A DNA stretch of 64,000 nucleotides from Gammaproteobacteria bacterium (lineage in GTDB: Bacteria; Pseudomonadota; Gammaproteobacteria; Pseudomonadales; Porticoccaceae): positions 62,001-126,000 of the forward strand of contig JAGPUW010000025.1 in assembly GCA_018069465.1 (NCBI GenBank), written 5' to 3'. The notes beneath the pieces are model-generated. The model ran no database searches. It had not been told where the DNA came from and was given only the letters and a program-made list of their open reading frames with translations. Shown here one piece after another: positions 10,399 through 20,944 of the stretch. Position 1 is the first letter of the stretch, and each line of letters starts with the position of its first letter. Made by a program: the position numbers and the translations under genes.

Positions 10399-10974
10399 AT
10401 GCAGGAATTTGCACTTATTCTCGTTAGCTCGATACTGGTCAACAATTTTGTGTTGGCGCAGTTCCTCGGCCTGTGCCCGTTTATGGGGGTTTCCAATAAA
10501 CTCGAAACCGCCATCGGCATGGCCAGTGCAACCACTTTTGTAATGACCCTGGCGGCTATATCCAGCTATTTGGTGAATAGCTGGATACTCGTGCCCCTGG
10601 GCCTCGAATATTTAAAAACCATCGCCTTTATTCTTGTCATCGCCGTGGTGGTGCAATTCACCCGCATGTTTATCGAAAAAACCAGCCCACTGCTTTATCG
10701 CGTGCTCGGCGTGTTTCTACCCTTAATTACCACCAACTGCGCGGTGCTGGGTGTCGCGCTGCAGAACACCGCCAAAAACCGTACTTTCTTTGAGGCCAGC
10801 CTCTATGGTTTTGGTGCCGCGCTGGGTTTTTCACTGGTGCTCATCCTTTTTTCCGCCCTGCGCGAGCGGCTCTCCGTTGCCGACGTGCCCGAGCCTTTTC
10901 AGGGCGCAGCCATCGGCATGATTACCGCAGGTCTGATGTCTCTGGCCTTTATGGGCTTTGCAGGTTTAGTGTGA
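10399..10974 (+). CDS. rsxA: Electron transport complex subunit RsxA (RnfA)
   Basis: This inner-membrane subunit belongs to the Rnf/Rsx complex, which couples electron transfer between NADH and ferredoxin (or SoxR reduction) to ion movement. It has six predicted membrane segments and the family sequence [19 protein letters not shown] at the N-terminus and a second [11 protein letters not shown] block. The open frame begins at 10336, but the 21 extra residues are hydrophilic and unlike RsxA. The ATG at 10399 gives 191 residues beginning MQEFALILV, as in relatives. No strong Shine-Dalgarno precedes it. First gene of rsxABCDGE. Confidence 0.93.
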   Translation: MQEFALILVSSILVNNFVLAQFLGLCPFMGVSNKLETAIGMASATTFVMTLAAISSYLVNSWILVPLGLEYLKTIAFILVIAVVVQFTRMFIEKTSPLLYRVLGVFLPLITTNCAVLGVALQNTAKNRTFFEASLYGFGAALGFSLVLILFSALRERLSVADVPEPFQGAAIGMITAGLMSLAFMGFAGLV

Positions 10975-10999
10975 TGAATCGCTTTGTCGGCAGCGTTTA

Positions 11000-11623
11000 A
11001 TGACTGAACTGTCCTCCCTCGAACTGCTGCTCACCGCCGTCCTTGCCCTAGTTGCACTGGCCACGGTGTTTGGTGTGATACTCGGCTACGCCGCCGTGAC
11101 CTTTAAAGTTGAAGGTAATCCCCTGGTCGCGCAAATCGACGCCCTGCTACCACAAACCCAATGCGGCAACTGTGGTTACCCCGGCTGTAAACCCTACGCC
11201 CAGGCCATTGTCGATGGTGAAGAAATCAACAAGTGCCCGCCCGGTGGCCAGGCCACTATTGACGCCCTGGCCAGCCTGCTCGATGTGCCGGCACCGGAGC
11301 TCGATGCCGAACACGGCGAGGAAGCGGAAGTCAAAAGTGTCGCCTATATTCGCGAAGATGAGTGCATCGGTTGCACCAAGTGCATACAGGCCTGTCCGGT
11401 CGACGCCATTCTCGGTGCCGCCAAACTGATGCACACCGTTATCGCCGACGAGTGCACCGGCTGCGACCTCTGCGTCGAGCCCTGCCCCGTCGATTGCATC
11501 GATATGCTGGAAATCCCCCAAACCCTCGCCGACTGGCACTGGCAGACACCACTGCCACCCGCCGAGCGCTTTGCGCGCGCCAATAGCGACAGCAATATTA
11601 TTGCCACAGATCGCGCCGCATGA
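11000..11623 (+). CDS. rsxB: Electron transport complex subunit RsxB (RnfB)
   Basis: This is an iron-sulfur subunit with one N-terminal membrane anchor (about residues 7-30). Cysteines fall into three groups: a first 4Fe-4S domain CGNCGYPGC plus a later Cys near residue 76, then two ferredoxin-type clusters, [12 protein letters not shown] and [12 protein letters not shown]. It passes electrons within the Rsx complex. Length 207 residues. Its ATGA end overlaps the start of rsxC by four bases, showing translational coupling. Confidence 0.95.
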   Translation: MTELSSLELLLTAVLALVALATVFGVILGYAAVTFKVEGNPLVAQIDALLPQTQCGNCGYPGCKPYAQAIVDGEEINKCPPGGQATIDALASLLDVPAPELDAEHGEEAEVKSVAYIREDECIGCTKCIQACPVDAILGAAKLMHTVIADECTGCDLCVEPCPVDCIDMLEIPQTLADWHWQTPLPPAERFARANSDSNIIATDRAA

Positions 11624-13797
11624 GCAAGATCTGGGATATTCACGGCGGCATCCACCCCGCGGAACATAAAGCACTATCTCTCGGCGGGCCGATTCGCACC
11701 GTTCCGCTGCCACCCACCTTGATACTGCCCTTGAGCCAGCACATCGGTGCACCCGCCTATCCCGTGGTCGGCGTTGGTGACAAGGTATTGAAAGGCCAGT
11801 TGATCGCCGCCGCTAAAGGCTTTGTCAGCGCCCCGGTTCACGCACCCAGCTCCGGTGTCATCAGCGCCATTGAAGAACAGACCGTACCCCACGTATCGGG
11901 CATGAAAGCCCCCTGTATTGTTATTCAAACCGACGGCAACGACAGCTGGATAGAACATAGCGCCAACCCTGACTATCGCCAAAAGACAGCCGCCGAGTTA
12001 GTCGCGCTAATTGGCGATGCCGGTATTACCGGCCTCGGTGGTGCGGGCTTTCCCAGCGCCGTTAAACTCCAGCCGCGCCAGCCTATCAACACGCTGATTA
12101 TTAATGCCACCGAGTGCGAACCCTATATCACCGCCGACGACCAGTTGATCCGCGAGCGCGCCGCAGACATTCTTATCGGCATCGACATACTGGCGCATAT
12201 TCTCGGTCGCCCCGAGCGTATCTTGATCGGCATTGAAGACAATAAACCCGAAGCGCAGCAGGCTCTCGCCTCAGCCCTGAAAAATAGTGGCAATACCGAC
12301 AATGCCGGCGCTATCGAAGTGGTCGAATTTCCCACCAAATACCCCTCCGGTGGTGAGAAACAACTGATTCAGATTTTGACCGGTGAAGAGCTGCCCAGCG
12401 GTAAACTGCCCGCCGAGTTGGGCATTGTCTGCCAAAACATCGGCACCACCCACGCCATCTATCGCGCCATCTGCCACGGTGAAGCGCTGATCTCTCGCCT
12501 CACCACAGTGACCGGCCAAGCCTGTGGCAAGCCGGGCAATTTTGAGGTCTTAATCGGCACACCGGTGGCGCACTTGCTCAAGGAAGCTGAGTTCGACGCC
12601 CAGCGCTGCCCCAAATTAATTATGGGCGGGCCAATGATGGGTTTTGCCCTACCCGATACCTCGGTGCCGATTATTAAATCGAGCAATTGCCTGCTCGCCA
12701 CCACCGCCGAGGAAAGCCCCCCACCGCCACCGGCTCAGGCCTGCATTCGCTGTGGTCACTGTGCCGAAGTTTGCCCGGCCAGTTTATTGCCCCAACAACT
12801 CTACTGGCATGCCCAGTCGAAAAACTACGAGCGTCTCGAAGCCCACCATTTGGCCGACTGTATCGAGTGCGGCGCCTGCTCCTACGTGTGCCCAAGCAGT
12901 ATTCCACTGGTGCAATACTACCGCGCAGCAAAGGGTGAAATCCGTCTAATTGCCGAAGAAAAACGCCAGTCAGATCGAGCGCGAGCGCGCTTTGAGCACC
13001 ATCAGGCTCGCGTCGAGCAAGAAGAAAAAGACAAGGCCGCCAAGCGTGAAGCCCGTAAGTTGGCGGCAGAAGCTGCCAAAGCCAAACGTGAGGCCGAGGC
13101 TGAAATCGCCGCCGCTAACCCCCAAGCTGCGCTTGATGCGAGCCCGAGTGCCGGCGCCAACGACAGCGGAGAATTGGATATTGTCCAAGCGGCACTGGCC
13201 CGTGTTGCCGCCAAAAAAGCCTCACCAGAAGATCAGCGCAAGCGCTTTGAGCGCGCTATTGAAACCACTGCGGCGCGACTGCAAAAAGCGCAGCAAGTGC
13301 TTGCCGCTATGGCCAGCGATGACAGCGCTGAACAACAGATCAAACGGGATCAGCAGCGGGCCAGCGTCGAACAGGCTCGCCTGCGCCATCAAGAGGCAAA
13401 AAACAAACTGGCGGCTATCGAAACCGATCAAGCGGCCAACGGGCCTGGCGACATAGCGGCAAAGCCCGCAACGACCAACACGGCTAGCGCTGATCCCGGC
13501 CTCGACCGCGCCGCCGCCGCCATTGCCCGCGCCCAAAAAAATGCCGCTGAACAGGCGTCGATGTCGCCACAGCAAAAATTGCAAAAGCAACGCGACGCCC
13601 TTGAAAAGCGCCTGGGCAAAGCACAAACGCGACTGGCACAAGCCGAGAGTGAGGGTAGCGAACAGGTGGAAGCCTTTAACCATGCCGTGGCCACCTTGAG
13701 CGAAAAACTCAAGGCGGCAGATCTCGAACTCGCCAGCGGCAGTCAAGACAGTGGGCCTGCAAAGGTGCAAACCCACACAACTGAGGACAGTAATTAA
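11620..13797 (+). CDS. rsxC: Electron transport complex subunit RsxC (RnfC), with extended charged tail
   Basis: This is the NADH- and FMN-binding peripheral subunit of the complex. The core (about residues 1-445) has the N-terminal RnfC domain, a nucleotide-binding region with [10 protein letters not shown], and two 4Fe-4S motifs, [12 protein letters not shown] and [12 protein letters not shown]. Beyond residue 450 lies a tail of roughly 275 residues rich in Ala, Lys, Glu, Gln and Arg, predicted to form coiled coils (repeated [30 protein letters not shown]). Such tails occur in many gammaproteobacterial RsxC proteins and differ greatly in length. It overlaps rsxB and touches rsxD. Confidence 0.95.
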   Translation: MSKIWDIHGGIHPAEHKALSLGGPIRTVPLPPTLILPLSQHIGAPAYPVVGVGDKVLKGQLIAAAKGFVSAPVHAPSSGVISAIEEQTVPHVSGMKAPCIVIQTDGNDSWIEHSANPDYRQKTAAELVALIGDAGITGLGGAGFPSAVKLQPRQPINTLIINATECEPYITADDQLIRERAADILIGIDILAHILGRPERILIGIEDNKPEAQQALASALKNSGNTDNAGAIEVVEFPTKYPSGGEKQLIQILTGEELPSGKLPAELGIVCQNIGTTHAIYRAICHGEALISRLTTVTGQACGKPGNFEVLIGTPVAHLLKEAEFDAQRCPKLIMGGPMMGFALPDTSVPIIKSSNCLLATTAEESPPPPPAQACIRCGHCAEVCPASLLPQQLYWHAQSKNYERLEAHHLADCIECGACSYVCPSSIPLVQYYRAAKGEIRLIAEEKRQSDRARARFEHHQARVEQEEKDKAAKREARKLAAEAAKAKREAEAEIAAANPQAALDASPSAGANDSGELDIVQAALARVAAKKASPEDQRKRFERAIETTAARLQKAQQVLAAMASDDSAEQQIKRDQQRASVEQARLRHQEAKNKLAAIETDQAANGPGDIAAKPATTNTASADPGLDRAAAAIARAQKNAAEQASMSPQQKLQKQRDALEKRLGKAQTRLAQAESEGSEQVEAFNHAVATLSEKLKAADLELASGSQDSGPAKVQTHTTEDSN

Positions 13798-14867
13798 TGG
13801 CCCTCACTCGCAACAGCTCGCCCCACGCCCACGGCCCCCGCTCCACACAGTGGGTCATGCAGCAGGTGCTGATCGCCACCGTGCCCGGCTTGATTGTGCT
13901 GACCAGCTTTTTTGGTATCGGCACAATCATCAATATTCTTATCGCCAGTATCACTGCTATTGGCTGTGAGGCGGCGGTGCTGAAACTGCGCCAACGACCC
14001 ATCGGCTTTTACTTGCGCGATTACAGCGCTCTGGTCACCGCGGTGTTGCTCGGTCTCGCGCTGCCACCGCTAGCACCCTGGTGGCTCGCGGTCACCGGTA
14101 CCGCCTTTGCGATCATTATTGCCAAACACCTCTACGGCGGCATGGGTTTCAACCCCTTTAACCCGGCGATGATCGGCTATGTGGTGCTATTGATTTCCTT
14201 CCCCCTGCAAATGAGTGCCTGGCTCGCGCCCAGTGGGCTTGTGATCGATGGCACGGTAGCCGCCACACCGGGCTTGCGCGACGCCCTGCAAATCGTCTTT
14301 GCCGGCAACGCTATTGACGGCTTTACGGCGGCGACACCCCTCGACGCCTTCAAGCACAACAGCGGCTTACTGGTGGAAAATTTTTACCAGCAGACACCAC
14401 AATTTAACCAGGGCCGCTGGGCTGGCTTTGGCTGGGAGTGGGTCAATATCGCCTTCCTGCTCGGTGGTTGCTATCTGCTAGGCCGCAAGGTTTTTACCTG
14501 GCACGCGCCCGTCGGTATGCTCGGCGGCCTCACCTTAATGGCCCTGTTTAACTACGATGGTGGCAGCTCCGCCAGCAATGGCTCCATCATCTTTCACCTG
14601 CTCAGCGGCGCCACCATGTTCGGTGCCTTTTTTATTGTTACCGACCCAGTGACCTCCGCCACCAGCAACCGCGGCCGACTGATTTACGGCGCCCTGATTG
14701 GCGTCATTCTCTTTCTGATACGCAGTTGGGGCAATTACCCCGACGCCCTCGCCTTTGGCGTACTGCTGATGAATTTTGCCGCGCCCTTTATCGACTATTA
14801 CACGCCGCCGCGCACCTATGGCCACGGCAAATCGGGCACCATCATCCACCGCTCGAAGGAGGATTAA
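13797..14867 (+). CDS. rsxD: Electron transport complex subunit RsxD (RnfD)
   Basis: This polytopic membrane subunit carries a covalently attached FMN. About eight or nine hydrophobic segments are visible, plus GGMGFNPFNPAM and SGATMFGAFFIVTDPVTSA, where the threonine of the SGAT motif is the expected flavin attachment site. Length 356 residues. Its ATG overlaps the rsxC stop by one base, and rsxG starts two bases after its stop. Confidence 0.95.
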   Translation: MALTRNSSPHAHGPRSTQWVMQQVLIATVPGLIVLTSFFGIGTIINILIASITAIGCEAAVLKLRQRPIGFYLRDYSALVTAVLLGLALPPLAPWWLAVTGTAFAIIIAKHLYGGMGFNPFNPAMIGYVVLLISFPLQMSAWLAPSGLVIDGTVAATPGLRDALQIVFAGNAIDGFTAATPLDAFKHNSGLLVENFYQQTPQFNQGRWAGFGWEWVNIAFLLGGCYLLGRKVFTWHAPVGMLGGLTLMALFNYDGGSSASNGSIIFHLLSGATMFGAFFIVTDPVTSATSNRGRLIYGALIGVILFLIRSWGNYPDALAFGVLLMNFAAPFIDYYTPPRTYGHGKSGTIIHRSKED

Positions 14868-14869
14868 AG

Positions 14870-15544
14870 GTGGGCAGCCAACTGGAAAAATCCATGGGCC
14901 TCAATGGCCGCGTGCTCGGCCTGTTTGCGCTGATTACCTCGCTGCTACTCGCCGGCACCCACCTCGGCACCAAAGATAAAATTGCCGAGTCGCAACGCCG
15001 CGCCGCGCAAAAAGCCCTGCTCGAAATCATCCCCCAGGCGCAGCACGACAACGACATCCTCACCGATACCTTGACCATCCCCCAGCACTACTGGGCGATA
15101 CTCGGCCTTAAAAAAGGCGGCGAACTACATCTCGCTCGCAAGCAGGGCAAGGTCTTCGCCATTATTGTGCCCGCCGTGGCGCCGGATGGTTACAGTGGCG
15201 CCATCAATATGATTGTCGGCATTCACCTGGACGGCACCGTGGCCGGTGTCAGGGTACTCAATCACAGTGAAACCCCGGGCCTGGGGGATAAGGTCGACCT
15301 GAAGAAAAGCCCCTGGGTGCTCAGCTTTGATGGTAAGTCACTCGGCTCGCCCCCGGCGGCACGTTGGAAAGTCAAAAAGGACAAGGGCGATTTTGACCAG
15401 TTCACCGGGGCAACGATCACGCCCCGCGCCGTCGTTGCCCAGGTGGCGCGAGCGCTGCACTATTTTGGCGAAGACAAAAAGCGCATTATTAAGGACAGTG
15501 GCGCACTTCAGATAGAAGGGCAGATCGAAGGAGGTAAACCATGA
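14870..15544 (+). CDS. rsxG: Electron transport complex subunit RsxG (RnfG)
   Basis: This subunit has one membrane anchor (about residues 12-32) and a periplasmic FMN-binding domain. The flavin attachment motif is [12 protein letters not shown] near the C-terminus, with the second threonine-type residue of TGAT expected to carry FMN. The open frame runs back to 14726 inside rsxD, but GTG at 14870 has AAGGAGG about eight bases before it and gives a normal 224-residue RsxG beginning [13 protein letters not shown]. Its stop overlaps the rsxE start. Confidence 0.93.
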   Translation: MGSQLEKSMGLNGRVLGLFALITSLLLAGTHLGTKDKIAESQRRAAQKALLEIIPQAQHDNDILTDTLTIPQHYWAILGLKKGGELHLARKQGKVFAIIVPAVAPDGYSGAINMIVGIHLDGTVAGVRVLNHSETPGLGDKVDLKKSPWVLSFDGKSLGSPPAARWKVKKDKGDFDQFTGATITPRAVVAQVARALHYFGEDKKRIIKDSGALQIEGQIEGGKP

Positions 15545-16254
15545 GCGAAGTATCCTACCGTGAAATAAGCCGCAACGGCCTGTGGAACAATAACCCCGCC
15601 CTGGTACAACTGCTCGGGCTCTGCCCCCTGCTCGCGGTCACCGGCTCGGTGGTCAACGCCCTCGGCCTTGGTCTGGCGACATTGGCGGTGCTAGTGGGTT
15701 CAAACACGGCCGTGTCACTGATTCGCCATCAGGTCAGCGACGCCATTCGCACCCCGGCCTTTGTGATGATTATCGCCACCTTCACCACTTGCACCGAAAT
15801 GTTAATGAAGGCGTACACCTACGAGCTGTATCAGATTCTCGGTATTTTTATTCCCCTCATCGTTACCAACTGCGCCATCCTCGGCCGCGCAGAAGCCTTT
15901 GCCAGCAAGCAATCCCCCCTGCCCGCCGCCTTCGACGGTTTGATGATGGGCCTGGGTTTTGCCGCCGTGCTGCTGGTACTGGGCGCGATTCGTGAAGTTA
16001 TCGGCAGCGGCACCCTGTTCGCCAATATGGATCTCTTGTTTGGCCCCATGGCCGCCAACTGGGGTTTGCAGCTTTTCGGCGATAATTACGGATTTTTGGT
16101 GATGATCCTGCCACCCGGTGCCTTTCTGGTCACGGGGCTGTTAATCGCTTTGAAAAATATTATTGATGCCCGCAACCTGGCTCGTATTGAAGCGACTAAG
16201 TCCAAACCGCTGAAAGGCTCGAAGCGGGTGCGGACCACAGGCGCCATTCAATAG
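15541..16254 (+). CDS. rsxE: Electron transport complex subunit RsxE (RnfE)
   Basis: This inner-membrane subunit is homologous to RsxA, with about six membrane helices and the paired sequences [20 protein letters not shown] and [15 protein letters not shown]. Length 237 residues, with a basic C-terminal tail. It is the last gene of the operon (rsxABCDGE). The nth gene that follows in E. coli is absent here; phhB follows in the opposite direction. Confidence 0.95.
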   Translation: MSEVSYREISRNGLWNNNPALVQLLGLCPLLAVTGSVVNALGLGLATLAVLVGSNTAVSLIRHQVSDAIRTPAFVMIIATFTTCTEMLMKAYTYELYQILGIFIPLIVTNCAILGRAEAFASKQSPLPAAFDGLMMGLGFAAVLLVLGAIREVIGSGTLFANMDLLFGPMAANWGLQLFGDNYGFLVMILPPGAFLVTGLLIALKNIIDARNLARIEATKSKPLKGSKRVRTTGAIQ

Positions 16255-16295
16255 CCAAAGCCCGTCTAAACCTAAGCCCCGCCCACGGCTTTGCT

Positions 16296-16330
16296 TGCCT
16301 CGCTCGACAGCGCTATTGTCGAGCGAGGCA
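16296..16330. terminator. Perfect 14-bp stem hairpin between rsxE and phhB
   Basis: Arms 16296-16309 (TGCCTCGCTCGACA) and 16317-16330 are exact reverse complements with a seven-base loop. It sits between two convergent genes and probably serves both, although neither side shows a T-run. Confidence 0.6.
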
Positions 16331-16337
16331 GCGCGAT

Positions 16338-16655
16338 TCAAGCCAGAAGTTTTTTCGCCAGCACTTCCATCTTCCCCGCCAGCTCAAAATCCAGAGGGGT
16401 AATACCGCCCGAGCGATGGGTGAGCAGATCAATTTCAACCACATTCCAGACATTGACCCAGCGCGGGTGGTGGCTCATCACTTCGCAGGCAATGGCAGCC
16501 TGAGTCATAAAGCCGAAGGCGTCGATAAAATTGCTGAACTCATAGCGGCGCGACAACTTGCCATCGGCAACGGCCCAGGGTGCCAGCGCGTCGGCATTGA
16601 GTGTCGCCAGATTCTGGCCCAGTTGATCTTCATTAAGTAGTGCTGGTTTGCTCAT
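16338..16655 (-). CDS. phhB: Pterin-4a-carbinolamine dehydratase
   Basis: This enzyme dehydrates the 4a-hydroxytetrahydrobiopterin formed during phenylalanine hydroxylation. The 105-residue protein shows the family signature SHHPRWVNVWNVVEIDLLTH, with the two active-site histidines, and an N-terminal WAVADGKLSRRYEF strand. It stands alone. No phhA is visible in the window, so it may work with a hydroxylase encoded elsewhere. Confidence 0.93.
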   Translation of the reverse strand: MSKPALLNEDQLGQNLATLNADALAPWAVADGKLSRRYEFSNFIDAFGFMTQAAIACEVMSHHPRWVNVWNVVEIDLLTHRSGGITPLDFELAGKMEVLAKKLLA

Positions 16656-16782
16656 TTTTATTTTTCCCTTTTAATTTCCAGAATTTAGTTTTTCAGAGTT
16701 TAGCTGTACCAAGATTTGCTTGTACTCCAATATTGCCCTGTCTTGTAGAGCAATTTCAAGCGGGTCTTCGCGACACCGAAAA

Positions 16783-19700
16783 TCACTCACCCAGGCTTAA
16801 CAGTTTGACGTTGCCACTGGCGGCAGCGGTATTGCTGCAAATCGTTTTTTCATAACTCAGGCGGGCAATTAAACAAGAGGGATTCTGAGCGCTGATGAGA
16901 GGGCATATCGCCCCCTCTCGATTCGCCAGTCGCCGTGCAAGCGGACGATACAAGGGGGACTTGGGTGCCACGCAGACAGCGCGAACGGGCCAGTCATCGA
17001 GTAGGGCAAAGCCTTCGTCTAGCTCCGCCCTCGCCAGCAATTGCGCGGGTACTCCCGCCTTCGCCAACGCCACCTGCAAGCCTTGCCACAAAGCCATAAG
17101 GGCTGGATCGGGGCTGGACAAGATCAATACCGCATTGCCGGCTAGCAGAGCCCCTAACAATTGCCGAAGGAAGACACCCACCTCTGAGATCTGCTCCAGC
17201 ACAATAGCCACCAGGCCTCGGCTTTCGAGCTGATAAGAGTTACTTTCCCCCGTCGGCCCGGGTAGAAGGCGTGGCGCCAATAGTAAATCTCGCGCCGCCG
17301 CCAGCATCGCCTCCTCCGCTGTCTCCAGCAGTGCATCAAGTGCCCCACTCTGCTCATCTGCTTGCTCATCTGATGTATCGCGCCGCTGAAAAGCCGCCGC
17401 GATAGAGCTGATTCTGCTCGCCGCCCCCTGCGCCACCCAGGCTTGATGCGCTTGCTTCAAAACCTCGGCATTGGCAATAGAGCCAGCAACACGGTGTGGC
17501 GCTTTCTGAGCCGGGCGAAAAGAAAGCAGTTCTCGCTCAAGCAAGCCCCCACTATGTGCGGGGCTGAGACCATTGCCGGCCCCCGCTTGCAAGCCATCAC
17601 TCGACGGGGGCCAGCGCACCAGACGCTGCAGGTAGAGCGGCCCACCCGCTTTCGGACCCGTGCCTGACAAGCCTCTGCCGCCGAAGGGTTGCACACCCAC
17701 CACCGCACCGGTCATATTGCGGTTGATATAGACATTACCCACCTCAGCGCGCTGGGCCAACGCTTTACAGGTGCTATCAATACGGCTCTGTATACCCAAA
17801 GTGAGGCCGTAGCCACTGTTGGCAATTTGTGCCAATACCCCGTCAATCCCCCCGGCGGGAAAGCGAATAAGATGCACAATGGGGCCAAACACCTCTGTCT
17901 TGAGTAAGGTCATATTGTTAATTTCGTAGAGCTGGGGCGGGAAGAAATAGCCCTCTTCACAAGCTCGGCTCAGTGCGCATTGGTAAATCAGCCGTGCTTC
18001 ATTGGGCTGGCTTTGCAAGTAACGGCAATGCGCCTCACACTGTGCGCGCGCTGGCCCATCGATCAGCGGGCCCAGATCACTACTGATGTCAGCGGGGTCA
18101 CCAATCACCAGCTCGGCCATGGCCCCGACCAGCATGGCAATTAGTTCATCGGCGATATCCTGCTGTACAAAGAGCACGCGCAGTGCCGAACAACGCTGGC
18201 CAGCACTGTGAAAAGCAGAGCTGATCACCCCATCGACCACTTGTTCGAGTAGGGCTGTGGCATCCACCAGCATGGCGTTTTGCCCTCCCGTTTCAGCAAT
18301 GAGCGGACAGGGGCCAGCCTCGCGCTGGGCCAGGGCACGATTCAGCCAGTGGCCGGTGTCGAGAGAGCCGGTAAACAATAGCGCCTGAATACGGGGGTCG
18401 GGCAACACTTGCTCGCCCACCACCTGCCCCGGGGCCTGCAGAAGTTGACAGCAGTGCTGCGGCAAACCGCTGGCGCTCATCATGTCGACGACGCAACGCG
18501 CCATGAGTAGTGACTGCATGGCCGGCTTCGCCAGCACCGTATTACCAGTGGCCAGAGCGGCGGCAATTTGGCCGACAAAGATAGCCAGGGGGAAATTCCA
18601 GGGGCTAATACAGAGCACCACACCGCGAGGCTGCAGCGGCGACTCGGCAAACAATATAGCGGCGCGCTCGGCATAGTAGCGGCAGAAATCAACGGCCTCG
18701 CGCACTTCGTCGATACTGTCGGCGAGGGTTTTACCGCCCTCTTTGACACACAGGGCGATTAGCTGCGCGCGATGGTTTTCCAGGCTATCGGCCAGATCGC
18801 GCAAACATTCACCGCGCTCGGGGGCCGGTCTTGCCGCCCAGGATGCAAAGGCCCGCTCTGCGCGATCGAGCTTGGTGGCAAAGCTATCGGGACTATCCAG
18901 CGCCACGCGAGCCAGCAGCTGCTGATAGCGCGCCGGGTTGCGGATCTCAAACTGAGCCTCGGCGAGCGGCCCGCATAGCGATCGACAAGATGGGTAGTGG
19001 GCCGCAACATCCTCTTGTAATGCCTGCAGAGTCGCACTGTCGTTAAGATCACAACCTAGCGAGTTGAGACGCCCCTCACCTAAACCCTGAACTAAGCCCT
19101 GGCCGATAAATAATGCCCTCGGCAAAGGAATTTGCGGGTGACTTTTCCGCGTCCAGGCCGCCACTTTTGCCCACGGATCTTGCAGCAGGGACAGCGCGTC
19201 AATACGTCTATCGTGGAGCTGGTGCACAAAGGCGCTATTGGCACCATTTTCCAGCAGGCGTCGAATCAGATAGGCCAGTAAATCGACCTTTTGACCCACC
19301 GGCGCGTACACCCGACAAGCCAAACCCTGTTGCAGAACCTGCTTATACAAGCCCTCGCCCATACCGTGCAGGCGTTGAAACTCGTAGCTCTGCACTGCAC
19401 TCTGCGTCTGCGTCTGCGTCTGCGTCTGCGCCGGCGTGCTCAATTGGCGCTCAAGCTCAAGCACGGTGGCAACGGTATAGGGATTATGGGTGGCGAACTG
19501 GGGGTAGAAACACTGGCGATGCGCCAGTAGAAACTGGGCGCAGGCCTGGTAATTGAGGTCTGTCGAGGCCTTGCGGGTAAATACCGGGTAATCGCTGTAA
19601 CCGCCCTGCTGCGTGGCTTTAATCTCACTGTCCCAGTAGGCCCCTTTAACAAGTCGCAGAGGGATTTTTCGTCCCAGCCCTGCTGCCAGTTGCACCAGCC

Positions 19701-20736
19701 AGCCGAGCACCGCCAAGGCGCGCTTTTGATAGGCCTGCACGGCCAGGCCGAAACCATCCCAGCCCGCCAGTTGCGGGCTACACAATACCGCCGCAAAAAC
19801 ATCCAGCGACAAATCCAGACGCCAGCTCTCCTCAGCGTCAAGAGTCAGGCTAATACCCGCGCTCTGTGCCAGTTGTGCAAGCGCCAGAAGACGTGGCACC
19901 AGCTCCTTTATCACTCTTTGTCGCTGGGCGGGTTCATAGCGCGGGTGCAGTGCCGAAAGCTTAATAGAGACACTGCCCCGCGCCGGGTCTAGCCCCTGCA
20001 ATGAACTTGAGCTGGCAGCGCTATTAGCCGCTGCCAGCCCTGCTATCATCTGCCGATAGTGATCGTAATAGCGCTGCGCATCGCGGCCACAACGCGCGCC
20101 CTCACCGAGCATATCGAAGGACAGGCTGTACCCTTGGCGGGCGAATTTGTCAGCCCTGAGCAGGGCTTTTGTCGGATTGCTCGCAAAGACAAACTGGCGT
20201 GCAAACCAGCCAAGGCTGTGGCCGATCACCCCGCGTAGCAGCGCCTGTAATAAAGCCTGTGGCTGTCGTTGCCAGCCATGACCCACTTGCCCCGACAGTG
20301 GGCATGTACTTATTTTTGCGCCCAGCATCAAGCCCAGTACAGCGGCGTTCAGACTTGGGGAGGAAGCCCTGTCGAGATGGGCGCGCCAGTCACCGCCACC
20401 CAGCTTATCGGCAACGAGACAGTGCGCCGTCGCGGCATCTGGCACCCGCAATAGTGCTTCGGCGAGTCCCATCAAGCGAACCCCCTCGGGACTGGCCAGC
20501 GGAAACTGTTCGAGCAGCGCCACCACCGGGCTCTGCCCTTGCATCCAACCCTGGCGGCGCAGGGTATTGATCCACACTTGCGCTCGGTCGGCAATGCGCT
20601 GGCGGCTAGCGCTGTCGAGTTGCGTACTGCTCAGTAGTGCCGCCAGTAAACTCTGCTCATCTTGACGATAAGCACGCTCTATAGTGCGGCGGGGCTGTGC
20701 ACCCTGCCCCGCTGGCATGTGCTGCAACATGGGCAT
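16783..20736 (-). CDS. putA: Bifunctional proline dehydrogenase / P5C dehydrogenase PutA
   Basis: PutA oxidises proline to glutamate in two steps, with FAD and then NAD. At 1317 residues it has an alpha-helical arm, a TIM-barrel PRODH domain (about 180-530; LDPARGSVSIKLSALHPRY, LVKGAYWDSEIK, THNPYT, and YEFQRLHGMGEGLY) and an aldehyde dehydrogenase domain (about 600-1060; PWNFPLAIF, AETGGQNAML, and AGQRCSALR with the catalytic Cys near 847). The last 200 residues form a further ALDH-fold-like domain as in long PutA proteins. There is no N-terminal ribbon-helix-helix domain, so it is probably not an autorepressor. An insert of alternating Gln-Thr is coded by a 6-bp microsatellite. ATG at 20736; an inner ATG at 20730 is possible. 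Confidence 0.95.
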   Translation of the reverse strand: MPMLQHMPAGQGAQPRRTIERAYRQDEQSLLAALLSSTQLDSASRQRIADRAQVWINTLRRQGWMQGQSPVVALLEQFPLASPEGVRLMGLAEALLRVPDAATAHCLVADKLGGGDWRAHLDRASSPSLNAAVLGLMLGAKISTCPLSGQVGHGWQRQPQALLQALLRGVIGHSLGWFARQFVFASNPTKALLRADKFARQGYSLSFDMLGEGARCGRDAQRYYDHYRQMIAGLAAANSAASSSSLQGLDPARGSVSIKLSALHPRYEPAQRQRVIKELVPRLLALAQLAQSAGISLTLDAEESWRLDLSLDVFAAVLCSPQLAGWDGFGLAVQAYQKRALAVLGWLVQLAAGLGRKIPLRLVKGAYWDSEIKATQQGGYSDYPVFTRKASTDLNYQACAQFLLAHRQCFYPQFATHNPYTVATVLELERQLSTPAQTQTQTQTQSAVQSYEFQRLHGMGEGLYKQVLQQGLACRVYAPVGQKVDLLAYLIRRLLENGANSAFVHQLHDRRIDALSLLQDPWAKVAAWTRKSHPQIPLPRALFIGQGLVQGLGEGRLNSLGCDLNDSATLQALQEDVAAHYPSCRSLCGPLAEAQFEIRNPARYQQLLARVALDSPDSFATKLDRAERAFASWAARPAPERGECLRDLADSLENHRAQLIALCVKEGGKTLADSIDEVREAVDFCRYYAERAAILFAESPLQPRGVVLCISPWNFPLAIFVGQIAAALATGNTVLAKPAMQSLLMARCVVDMMSASGLPQHCCQLLQAPGQVVGEQVLPDPRIQALLFTGSLDTGHWLNRALAQREAGPCPLIAETGGQNAMLVDATALLEQVVDGVISSAFHSAGQRCSALRVLFVQQDIADELIAMLVGAMAELVIGDPADISSDLGPLIDGPARAQCEAHCRYLQSQPNEARLIYQCALSRACEEGYFFPPQLYEINNMTLLKTEVFGPIVHLIRFPAGGIDGVLAQIANSGYGLTLGIQSRIDSTCKALAQRAEVGNVYINRNMTGAVVGVQPFGGRGLSGTGPKAGGPLYLQRLVRWPPSSDGLQAGAGNGLSPAHSGGLLERELLSFRPAQKAPHRVAGSIANAEVLKQAHQAWVAQGAASRISSIAAAFQRRDTSDEQADEQSGALDALLETAEEAMLAAARDLLLAPRLLPGPTGESNSYQLESRGLVAIVLEQISEVGVFLRQLLGALLAGNAVLILSSPDPALMALWQGLQVALAKAGVPAQLLARAELDEGFALLDDWPVRAVCVAPKSPLYRPLARRLANREGAICPLISAQNPSCLIARLSYEKTICSNTAAASGNVKLLSLGE
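19401..19430. repeat. Hexanucleotide microsatellite (TCTGCG)x5 inside putA
   Basis: Five perfect tandem copies of TCTGCG lie within putA. On the coding strand they code for alternating Gln and Thr around residue 440, in the PRODH domain between two conserved blocks. Because the unit is six bases, changes in copy number would not shift the frame but would lengthen or shorten the insert. Confidence 0.9.
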
Positions 20737-20944
20737 GCTCTCCCTGGCCAGTGGTCGCCGGCGTCTATTCCAGCGCCTGTGTTAGCGCGCCCCATAACCC
20801 AAGCCCATCGCGACACAAGGGCACGCTATGCATAAATGAGGTATCTCAATAGTCAGCGCTGTCCACCCACAGTGTAGTGGCAATAACCATGGCGGGCTCA
20901 GCAGCTCGCACGGCGACCACGGTAGTTTGCAAAATATCTAGCAG

